DNA of 40,279 bases from an uncultured Woeseiaceae bacterium (GTDB lineage Bacteria; Pseudomonadota; Gammaproteobacteria; Steroidobacterales; Woeseiaceae), in contig CALZMQ010000051.1 of the NCBI GenBank assembly GCA_945788625.1, positions 1 through 40,279 of the forward strand, read 5' to 3'. Positions 17,953 through 24,923 of the stretch are shown here, one piece after another. The notes below the pieces were generated by a model that worked only from the letters and a program-made list of their open reading frames with translations, was not told the origin of the DNA and did not search any database. The first letter of the stretch is position 1, and each line of letters opens with the position of its first letter. The position numbers and the translations under genes were made by a program.

Positions 17953-17996
17953 CTATGCAGTGGTTCTTACCATTTTTCGGCCAATGCGATTGACTG

Positions 17997-19499
17997 TCAG
18001 GTCGATTGACTGAGCCACGGGGCCACTCCCTTTAACTTCTTCTTCACGTAGTCAGGCCCCAACAGGCGAACGAGTCCGTGGAGGGAATAAGCTATAGCCA
18101 GAATGGTGGCAACGCCGCCAAGTACAAAACCGGGAATAGTCCTGTAGGCATGAGACGTGACAAAGGCAATCCCGATTGCAACGGAATAAATGCCGAGGAC
18201 CGAAATATAGGAGCGTGTCCAGCGAAACCCGGAAACACGACCAACCACAATCCGCATCAGGGCGCAGTAAAACAGATACAGCCAGAAAAACGCCATTCCA
18301 GTACCCTCCAATCCCCAATACCGCATCGCCAGCACGACAAAGGCGATGTGCAGCGCGTTCGCCGTAAATTCAGTGCCGATGAATAGCTTACCCTTGCCCT
18401 TTGCAAGCAATGCAAATCCCAATGGCCACGATATCACGCGACCCAGAACTCCGAGTATTTGCCAACGTAAGACTTCCACGGCGGGAACGAAATCGGGTGA
18501 ATACAACAGTTGTACTATAATCGGCGCCAATACGAGGGTCGCGATGACTCCAGGTCCCGCAATCAGCATTCCAACCTCGGATTGCTCATTGATCAATCGA
18601 TTGCATTTTTCATTGTCGTTTGCGACCGCCGTCAGGCGTGGATAAAAATCAGCACCCATAGCGCCGAGTATTATTCCTACGTAAATTCCCGAGAGTGAAT
18701 ATGCAGCATGATAGAAACCGGCCGCTCCGAGACCAAGTTCCTGAACGACCAAAGTACGTATGAAATAGGCGGCGGCGGCATTCAACAGGCCCGATGTCAT
18801 GAAGGCGAGTCCAAGACCAATAAGGCCTCGCGCTTCTTTGCTGATTTCCGGCCAGGCTAAAGCTACCTGTTGCACTTTCACTTTGCGCGCATAGCGCCAT
18901 GACACAAGTGCCGCACTCGCCGATGCTGCCACCATCGCGATGGCCACGCCGCGTTCGCCAAGAAACCAGACCACGGGCACCGTGACCATTAGACCAAGAA
19001 GCGCGCTGACTATTTTCGCGGTCGCCAGGTCGCGAATACGCCGCATCCCCTGAATAAGAGCCGTTTGCCCGGCAGATACAGTCAAAAAGAAAACGCTTAG
19101 CGATAGCAGCGCCAATGCAGCAGCGTACGAGTCGTCACCAAACGTCACACGGCTCAACGGAACGCAAAAGACGGCCAGTGTTACCGCGCCGAATAATCCG
19201 GTTGATATGGCCACTCGACGCAGCACAAAAACCGTCCGGCCAATGGTGCGCCTGTCTTCTCGACCGTTGGCTTCCGCGATCTGCCGCACACCGCTACTGC
19301 TGATACCCAACCCACATAATGTCGATACCAGCGTGGTGATCGAACCGAACAGGCCGAACAAAGCGATACCCGTCGGCCCGAGCAAAACCGCCAGGATTTT
19401 GGTACGAACGATACCGATGAGAACGGTAACGACAGTTGACCCGCCCACCAGCGAAGTTGACTTGACAATTTGACGATGCGAGCGTTTTTCTTCAGACAA
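17997..19499 (-). CDS. wzx: Wzx-type lipid-linked oligosaccharide flippase
   Basis: 500 residues from a TTG. It is hydrophobic throughout with about 12-14 predicted helices. Its N-terminus, STSLVGGSTVVTVLIGIVRTKILAVLLGPTGIALFG, is the classic start of polysaccharide-transporter (MATE/MVF-like) proteins. Later LGLGAAGFYHAAYSLSGIYVG and DFYPRLTAVANDN are typical Wzx signatures. It would move undecaprenyl-PP-linked repeat units across the inner membrane. It starts about 50 nt after fdtB, behind a perfect 18-bp palindrome. Confidence 0.9.
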   Translation of the reverse strand: MSEEKRSHRQIVKSTSLVGGSTVVTVLIGIVRTKILAVLLGPTGIALFGLFGSITTLVSTLCGLGISSSGVRQIAEANGREDRRTIGRTVFVLRRVAISTGLFGAVTLAVFCVPLSRVTFGDDSYAAALALLSLSVFFLTVSAGQTALIQGMRRIRDLATAKIVSALLGLMVTVPVVWFLGERGVAIAMVAASASAALVSWRYARKVKVQQVALAWPEISKEARGLIGLGLAFMTSGLLNAAAAYFIRTLVVQELGLGAAGFYHAAYSLSGIYVGIILGAMGADFYPRLTAVANDNEKCNRLINEQSEVGMLIAGPGVIATLVLAPIIVQLLYSPDFVPAVEVLRWQILGVLGRVISWPLGFALLAKGKGKLFIGTEFTANALHIAFVVLAMRYWGLEGTGMAFFWLYLFYCALMRIVVGRVSGFRWTRSYISVLGIYSVAIGIAFVTSHAYRTIPGFVLGGVATILAIAYSLHGLVRLLGPDYVKKKLKGVAPWLSQST

Positions 19500-19527
19500 G
19501 TGCTGCTACTTCTTTTGCTGGATACTC

Positions 19528-19545
19528 GGCGCCAGATCTGGCGCC
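19528..19545. terminator. Perfect 18-bp palindrome/hairpin between fdtB and wzx
   Basis: GGCGCCAGATCTGGCGCC forms a 7-bp GC-rich stem with a GATC loop, 3 nt past the fdtB stop. No T-tract follows on the minus strand, so it is not a classical terminator. It may cause pausing, attenuate transcription or stabilise the upstream mRNA, or it may be a protein-binding site. Confidence 0.45.
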
Positions 19546-19548
19546 TGG

Positions 19549-20655
19549 CTACTCGTTCGAACTCAACAGGAGGTTCGTGTTGTCGATAACACCTGCGATT
19601 TCGCTGTTTTCGAAATGCGGTCCAATCGGCAAGCTCAATACAGATTCGGCCAGATCATCGGCTACGCTGAATTTGGCATCAGCGTAATCTCCTTTATACG
19701 CCTCGCTTTTGTGAGGAGGAATGGGGTAATGGATCAATGTGCAGATACCGCTTTCTCGGAGCAATCGCTGAAGCCTGTCGCGCTGACAGTAGCGAACCAC
19801 AAAAAGGTGCCATACCGGTTCAGCCCATTCAGGCACAAACGGTAAATGCAGATCGTTATCATCCAGGCACGATTGATACTTATCTGCGAATGCCGTCCTT
19901 CGCGAATTCCAGGAATCAAGATATTTCAACTTTACACTCAGAATCGCCGCTTGCAGCGGGTCCAGACGACTGTTGAACCCCAGACGCTCGTTTTGATATT
20001 TTACGCGCGAGCCGTAATTCCGCAGCAACCGTATTTTGTCCGCAATATCCGCATCGTTCGTGGTTATTGCGCCGCCATCGCCAATTGCCCCGAGGTTTTT
20101 CCCCGGATAGAAGCTCCATGCAACCGCATCGCCGTGTGCGCCAATCCGTTTGCCTTTGTAACGGGCACCGTGTGCCTGTGCCGCGTCTTCGAGAACACGC
20201 AGCCCATGCCTGCGGGCTATGTCGAGAATCGGATCAAGATTTGCGGGTTGTCCGTAAATGTGCACGGGGAGGACAACTTTGCAGCGAGGCGTAATTGCGT
20301 CTTCTATCAGGTCCGGGTCGATGTTGAACGTTGCCTCGATCGGTTCTACCGGCACTGGAACGGCACCGCACTGACTTACAGCGAGCCACGTGGCTATGTA
20401 GGTATTGGACGGGACGATAACCTCATCGCCCGGTCCCACACCCATTGCCCGCAGCGCCAGATGTAACGCATCAAGGCCGTTACCCACCCCGACGCAGTGT
20501 GAAGTATCACAATAGGCCGCAAACCGGGACTCGAACTCCTCTACCTCGCGACCGAGGATATACGTTCCACTTTTCAATACACGATTGACTGCCTGATCGA
20601 TCTCGGCCTGTAATTCCCGATATGCCGCGCCGACGTCGAGGAACGGAACACTCAC
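19549..20655 (-). CDS. fdtB: PLP-dependent sugar 3-aminotransferase (FdtB/QdtB type, DegT/DnrJ/EryC1/StrS)
   Basis: 368 residues. It starts MSVPFLDVGAAYRELQAEID, the normal start of FdtB/QdtB aminotransferases. The PLP-binding Lys186 lies in SFYPGKNLGAIGDGG, Asp157 lies in LEDAAQAHGA, and VGNGLDALHLAL is the phosphate-binding region. It transfers an amino group from glutamate to C3 of a dTDP-3-keto-6-deoxyhexose. The GTG start overlaps the stop of the fdtA-like gene (GTGA), and both follow rfbB/rfbA, which supply the substrate. Product configuration (Fuc3N or Qui3N) depends on the isomerase and is not settled. Confidence 0.88.
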   Translation of the reverse strand: MSVPFLDVGAAYRELQAEIDQAVNRVLKSGTYILGREVEEFESRFAAYCDTSHCVGVGNGLDALHLALRAMGVGPGDEVIVPSNTYIATWLAVSQCGAVPVPVEPIEATFNIDPDLIEDAITPRCKVVLPVHIYGQPANLDPILDIARRHGLRVLEDAAQAHGARYKGKRIGAHGDAVAWSFYPGKNLGAIGDGGAITTNDADIADKIRLLRNYGSRVKYQNERLGFNSRLDPLQAAILSVKLKYLDSWNSRRTAFADKYQSCLDDNDLHLPFVPEWAEPVWHLFVVRYCQRDRLQRLLRESGICTLIHYPIPPHKSEAYKGDYADAKFSVADDLAESVLSLPIGPHFENSEIAGVIDNTNLLLSSNE

Positions 20656-21089
20656 AATGCCGCGTCCCTGTCTCTCACGTACTCCTCATAGTCGCGATAG
20701 TAGTCACCCTCGTCGTATCGTTCGGAGGCGAGCACCATGCACACTGAACCGGTCGAAAAGTTGTCAAGCTCTCGCCAGATCATGGGGCAGACATACAAGC
20801 CGCGGTACGGGCGATCCAGGTGATATCGCTGTTTCGTTTGTCCGTCATCGAGTACTACGTCAAAACTGCCTGACATCGCAATAATCACCTGATGCAATTC
20901 TTTGTGTGCATGCCCACCCCGCTCAGCGCCAACGGGAACGTCGTAGAGGTAATAAACACGCTGAATTTCGAACGGAACATGGTCATTGCCCTCCACGTAC
21001 GTCAGGTTGCCGCGAGGATCGGATATTTTCGGCAGCCTGACGAGTTTGCACGACGCGATTTCACCGATTTTTGACGTACCGGAATTCAA
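20652..21089 (-). CDS. fdtA: dTDP-4-keto-6-deoxyglucose 3,4-ketoisomerase (FdtA/QdtA cupin)
   Basis: 145 residues in a single cupin fold. Conserved stretches are ISDPRGNLTYVEG, IQRVYYLYDVP, RGGHAHKELHQ (the catalytic His pair) and YVCPMIWRELDNFS. This matches FdtA/QdtA/WxcM-C enzymes, which shift the keto group from C4 to C3. FdtA and QdtA differ in C4 stereochemistry and I cannot choose between them by eye. The gene starts at TTG inside a TTGA overlap with the upstream acyltransferase stop and is overlapped by fdtB, so the three are translated as a coupled unit. Confidence 0.88.
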   Translation of the reverse strand: MNSGTSKIGEIASCKLVRLPKISDPRGNLTYVEGNDHVPFEIQRVYYLYDVPVGAERGGHAHKELHQVIIAMSGSFDVVLDDGQTKQRYHLDRPYRGLYVCPMIWRELDNFSTGSVCMVLASERYDEGDYYRDYEEYVRDRDAAL

Positions 21090-21763
21090 TACATGTCCCT
21101 TCTGGATGCGGCATGCGCTTCATCGAATTGACTTACGACCTCGGCAACCAGGTGGCCCGTTGGAGCGGCCCGTTCTGTGACATAGGCTTTTATCTCATCA
21201 CTGTGATCTTCGAGGCCAAATTTATCGATGGCGTATCGATTCACCCTGAGCGGTTTCCCTGGTACGTAAACGGAAAAAGGCCTCACGTTCTTTGTCACTG
21301 CAGCTCCCATCGCGACCATCGAATAGGCTCCGACGACGGAGTATTGGTGTATCGAGCACGACAGCCCCAGGTTCGCGCCTTTCATAATGCGGACGATACC
21401 CCCCATAACTACCATCGGAGTTATCACGACTTCGTCTTCAATAATTGCGTCGTGAGGCACGTGAACGCTTTGCATGAGATAACAGTTGTCACCCAGTTTC
21501 GTAATATCGCGGTAACAAGGCTTTTGAATCGCCGTGTATTCACGAATGATGTTTCCATGTCCAATGCTTATGCGGCAGTCGGACGAATCATAACGGGGAT
21601 TCCTTGTGTCCTGACCAGGAGTCCCGATAGTCACGTGCGGGCCGATGTAGTTGTTGTCGCCTATCGTCAGCGGTCCTATCAGAACAGTGTATGGGAGAAT
21701 TTCGTTGCCGGTCCCGATCTCGACATCGCCACGAATGACTACTGTCGAATCGATACTATTCAT
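21086..21763 (-). CDS. LpxA-like hexapeptide acyltransferase (probable dTDP-3-aminohexose N-acyltransferase)
   Basis: 225 residues of left-handed beta-helix repeats. The layout resembles LpxA (UDP-GlcNAc acyltransferase): IREYTAIQKP, GDNCYLMQSVHVPHDAII, then SCSIHQYSVVGAYSMV and FSVYVPGKPLRVNRYAIDKFGL. GAGG lies 8 nt before the ATG. It sits between rfbA and fdtA, with a TTGA overlap to fdtA, which is the position of FdtC/QdtC N-acetyltransferases. The inferred role is therefore N-acylation of the 3-amino sugar. A true lipid A LpxA is unlikely because the gene is outside the lpxD-fabZ-lpxA-lpxB context. Confidence 0.78.
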   Translation of the reverse strand: MNSIDSTVVIRGDVEIGTGNEILPYTVLIGPLTIGDNNYIGPHVTIGTPGQDTRNPRYDSSDCRISIGHGNIIREYTAIQKPCYRDITKLGDNCYLMQSVHVPHDAIIEDEVVITPMVVMGGIVRIMKGANLGLSCSIHQYSVVGAYSMVAMGAAVTKNVRPFSVYVPGKPLRVNRYAIDKFGLEDHSDEIKAYVTERAAPTGHLVAEVVSQFDEAHAASRRDMY

Positions 21764-21790
21764 GCTGAGGTCCTCGCAGCGCGGTTTGGC

Positions 21791-22660
21791 TCATGGAGAG
21801 CCCTCCAGCGAGAGCAAATACTGGCCGTAGCCGTTTTTTGCCAGTGCCTGGCCTGCGGCCTCCAACTCTTCCGAACTCAGCCAGCCACTGCGCCAGGCAA
21901 TTTCTTCCAGGCACGCGATCTTGTAGCCCTGCCGCTTCTCGATCGTCTCGACGAAATGAGCGGCGGCCAGCATGCTCTCGTGCGTTCCCGTGTCCAACCA
22001 GGCAAAGCCCCGGCCAAGTAATTCTACGTTGAGGTCGCCGCGCTCGAGGTAGGCCTGGTTAACGCTGGTAATCTCCAGCTCGCCTCGTTTCGAGGGCTTG
22101 CAGGCCTTAGCAATTTCGATGACGTCATTGTCGTAGAAGTACAGCCCTGTTACCGCGTACTTCGATTTCGGCTGCGACGGCTTTTCCTCGATCGATATGG
22201 CACGCTGATCGGCATCGAATTCGACCACGCCAAACTGCTCCGGATCGTTGACGGGATAGCCGAAAACCGTCGCGCCCTTTTCCCTTTCGGCAGCTTGTTG
22301 CAGCCTGGGACTGAAACCCTGCCCGTAGAAAATATTGTCGCCCAGAACCATGCACACGTTGTCATTGCCGATGAACTCCTCACCGATAATAAATGCCTGA
22401 GCCAGGCCTTCAGGCCTTTCCTGTACTGCGTAGGACAGCGCAATAGCGAATTGACTGCCGTCACCGAGCAACCGCTTGAAACTGTTGCTGTCTTGCGGCG
22501 TAGTAATAATCAATATTTCGCGAATTCCGGCAAGCATCAAAACGGAAAGGGGATAATAGACCAGCGGTTTGTCGTAAATCGGCAGTAGCTGTTTCGATAT
22601 CCCCTTGGTAATGGGATACAGCCGGGTCCCGCTGCCACCAGCGAGTATGACTCCCTTCAT
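21791..22660 (-). CDS. rfbA: Glucose-1-phosphate thymidylyltransferase
   Basis: 289 residues starting MKGVILAGGSGTRLYPIT, the pyrophosphorylase signature loop. The ATG at 22660 has a strong AAGGAGA site just upstream and forms an ATGA overlap with the rfbB stop. A longer in-frame reading to 22798 lies inside rfbB and is rejected. Other motifs are SKQLLPIYDKP, VQERPEGLAQAF, MVLGDNIFYG and the late FAWLDTGTHESML. It converts glucose-1-phosphate and dTTP to dTDP-glucose, the feedstock for RfbB. Confidence 0.95.
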   Translation of the reverse strand: MKGVILAGGSGTRLYPITKGISKQLLPIYDKPLVYYPLSVLMLAGIREILIITTPQDSNSFKRLLGDGSQFAIALSYAVQERPEGLAQAFIIGEEFIGNDNVCMVLGDNIFYGQGFSPRLQQAAEREKGATVFGYPVNDPEQFGVVEFDADQRAISIEEKPSQPKSKYAVTGLYFYDNDVIEIAKACKPSKRGELEITSVNQAYLERGDLNVELLGRGFAWLDTGTHESMLAAAHFVETIEKRQGYKIACLEEIAWRSGWLSSEELEAAGQALAKNGYGQYLLSLEGSP

Positions 22661-23733
22661 GCTGTCTCCTTTTTCCTGATGCCAAGCCGTTCGCGCCGGT
22701 AGCTGCCATCCTGAACTCGCCGGCACCATTCCCTGTTGTCGAGATACCAGAGTACCGTTTTGCGCATGCCGCTTTCGAACGTCTCTAGCGGGTTCCAATC
22801 GAGGTCTCGCCTGATCTTGCTCGCATCGATCGCGTAGCGCAGGTCGTGACCGGGGCGGTCTTCCACGAACGTAACAAGGTCACTGTAAGCCGACACGCTC
22901 GCCGGTTTTTCTGGCGCCAGTTCCTCCAGCAAATCGCAGACGCAATGCACTACGTCGATATTGCGTTTTTCGTTCAAGCCGCCGATATTGTAGGTCTCTC
23001 CCACCTTGCCGCCCGTCACCACCGTATACAGGGCTCGTGCATGATCCTCGACGTACAGCCAGTCGCGGATCTGCTCCCCGTGCCCGTACACCGGTAGCGG
23101 TTTGCCTTCCAGCGCATTGAGTATCATCAGCGGGATGAGCTTTTCGGGAAAGTGGTACGGCCCGTAGTTATTCGAGCAATTGGTGATCAGCGTCGGCAAC
23201 GCGAACGTTCGCAACCATGCCCTCACCAGGTGATCGGAACTCGCCTTGCTCGCCGAATAGGGCGAACTCGGTGCATAGGGTGTCGATTCGACGAACATCG
23301 CCCCGGAATCCTCGAGGTCGCCGTAGACCTCATCCGTGGATATATGATGAAAGCGAAACGCTCTCTTTCGGGCATCGTCCAGACCCAGCCAGTATTGCCG
23401 CGCCGCTTCCAGCAAGACGTAAGTACCCACGATGTTGGTTTGAATGAACTCGGCCGGCCCATCGATTGAACGGTCGACGTGGCTCTCGGCCGCGAGATGC
23501 ATGACGGCGTCGGGCCGATGCTCGAGAAAGACGCGCTCCACTTCCGGTCGATCGCAAATGTCCACCTGTTCGAATGAGTAGCGTTCGCTCGCGCTGACAT
23601 CGACGAGCGACTCGAGATTACCGGCATAGGTCAGCTTGTCGAGGTTGACGACGCTGTCCGCAGTCTCGCTGATGATATGCCGGATGACGGCCGAGCCGAT
23701 AAACCCAGCGCCACCGGTGACGAGTATTTTCAT
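22657..23733 (-). CDS. rfbB: dTDP-glucose 4,6-dehydratase
   Basis: 358 residues, full length. The Rossmann loop TGGAGFIG lies at 7-14, AAESHVDRSIDGP binds substrate, STDEVYGDL holds the catalytic Asp/Glu pair, and YSASKASSDHL is the YxxxK motif of extended short-chain dehydrogenases. The product, dTDP-4-keto-6-deoxyglucose, feeds FdtA. The rhamnose genes rfbC and rfbD are absent here, so the pathway branches to an amino sugar. The start is in an ATGA overlap with the wzz stop, and the end overlaps rfbA. Confidence 0.95.
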   Translation of the reverse strand: MKILVTGGAGFIGSAVIRHIISETADSVVNLDKLTYAGNLESLVDVSASERYSFEQVDICDRPEVERVFLEHRPDAVMHLAAESHVDRSIDGPAEFIQTNIVGTYVLLEAARQYWLGLDDARKRAFRFHHISTDEVYGDLEDSGAMFVESTPYAPSSPYSASKASSDHLVRAWLRTFALPTLITNCSNNYGPYHFPEKLIPLMILNALEGKPLPVYGHGEQIRDWLYVEDHARALYTVVTGGKVGETYNIGGLNEKRNIDVVHCVCDLLEELAPEKPASVSAYSDLVTFVEDRPGHDLRYAIDASKIRRDLDWNPLETFESGMRKTVLWYLDNREWCRRVQDGSYRRERLGIRKKETA

Positions 23734-24671
23734 AGCGACGCAACGCGGGCGTGAACGAAGACTGCGAGCACCCCGAAAACGCCACCGAGTAACAGCCCCA
23801 GCAACACGATCACTTTTCTTCTTGGCCTGGACTTGATTTCGGGAGCAATGGCGGGGTCGACCGTCCTGAAGATGTATTCCGGGGACACCCTGGCGAGCAT
23901 GACCGTCTTGGTTTGCTCTTCGATCAATCGGAAAAACACGTTCTGAAGATCAGCCAGCGGCGTCGCGGCGATTTGCTCTTCGAGATACTCTATGGCCTGC
24001 TGCGCCTCATCGACATCCTGACGCATTACCGTGGCGTTGATGTCCTGCACGAGCCAGTCAACCCACTGTTTCGCGACTGTCGGCGAATAATGCTCAACCG
24101 CGATTTTGACAAATCCCGTATTCCTGTCCTGGGAAACTGTCAGAATGTCCGTATTGAATTTTCTGTACGATTCCTGTTCGGATGGAATTGCTTTTCTCGG
24201 GGGGCTCGCCTGACGAACCCACTTGCCCGCAGCTGTATCGTAGATTTGCGAATCGATATCGAGTTCACCCGTTTTCGGGTTCCAGCCCTTCGCCGCCATC
24301 AGCGGCACAAGAATGTCGTGCCGCTCGATGAACGAGGACACGAACCGCCTGGACTTCAGTATCTCGAGCCCCAGAGCGGTTTTGTCGGACGAGTCACTGG
24401 CCAGGTTGATGCCGGCCAGGCTGGCGAGTCCACCGTATTGCGCGGCGAGCGCGGGCAATCCCCCGGCTCGCTGATCTTGATTGGGCGCCAGTAGCGCCTC
24501 GGACCGGTAGATGTTCGGCATCATGAGGGCGACGACGACCGCGACGACGGCCCCCACGACGGTTGTCGCAACAATAATCCACTTGCCTGCCCACAGGACA
24601 CGAAAAAGTGCTCTCAGGTCGATTTCGTCATCGTCGTATCGGCTACGGCCGTTGTCGGGTTCCTGTTGCAT
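23730..24671 (-). CDS. wzz: Wzz/chain-length determinant-type polysaccharide co-polymerase
   Basis: 313 residues. After the cytoplasmic acidic start (DDDEIDLRALFRVLWAGK) comes a first membrane helix at about 28-52. A periplasmic helical region follows, then the proline-rich APEIKSRPRRKVIVLLGLLLGG motif leading into the second helix at about 288-308. The protein ends there, so it lacks the C-terminal tyrosine kinase domain of Wzc. It controls polymer length in the inner membrane. The ATG directly follows the TAA that ends the SLBB export-protein fragment. Confidence 0.9.
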   Translation of the reverse strand: MQQEPDNGRSRYDDDEIDLRALFRVLWAGKWIIVATTVVGAVVAVVVALMMPNIYRSEALLAPNQDQRAGGLPALAAQYGGLASLAGINLASDSSDKTALGLEILKSRRFVSSFIERHDILVPLMAAKGWNPKTGELDIDSQIYDTAAGKWVRQASPPRKAIPSEQESYRKFNTDILTVSQDRNTGFVKIAVEHYSPTVAKQWVDWLVQDINATVMRQDVDEAQQAIEYLEEQIAATPLADLQNVFFRLIEEQTKTVMLARVSPEYIFRTVDPAIAPEIKSRPRRKVIVLLGLLLGGVFGVLAVFVHARVASL

Positions 24672-24923
24672 TTATTCGTCGAACGTCTTGATTGCGGCGA
24701 CAGCAATAGCACCCTGATAAAGTATCTGCGTAACGCTCGTCCAGAACGTCAGCGGCCTGATCCTGTCCAGTTCCAGGGGAACGACAATCGTATCTCCGGG
24801 ACGGATGTCCGTGCTGTAGTTTCTACCGAACCATCTCGAGCGGTTGCCGGTTACGACCGCACCGTTCGCTCGCACGACATAGATGAGTTTCCTGTCCGCC
24901 CTGCGCGTGAGCCCACCGCTCAT
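24672..24923 (-). pseudogene. Detached C-terminal part of the SLBB export protein
   Basis: 83 codons from ATG 24923: SGGLTRRADRKLIYVVRANG, WFGRNYSTDIRPGDTIVVPLE, then PLTFWTSVTQILYQGAIAVAAIKTF. This is the usual C-terminal end of gammaproteobacterial SLBB polysaccharide export proteins and continues the preceding gene in another frame. Coding homology begins upstream of the ATG (YREGISRAGYIDM), so this is a broken gene end and not an independent gene. Its ATG overlaps the TGA of the main frame (ATGA), so it might still be translated by re-initiation. Confidence 0.8.

Noticed and set aside
22661..22798. 46-residue N-terminal extension of RfbA
   Set aside because: It lies inside rfbB, is unlike the family, and a strong ribosome binding site precedes the ATG at 22660.
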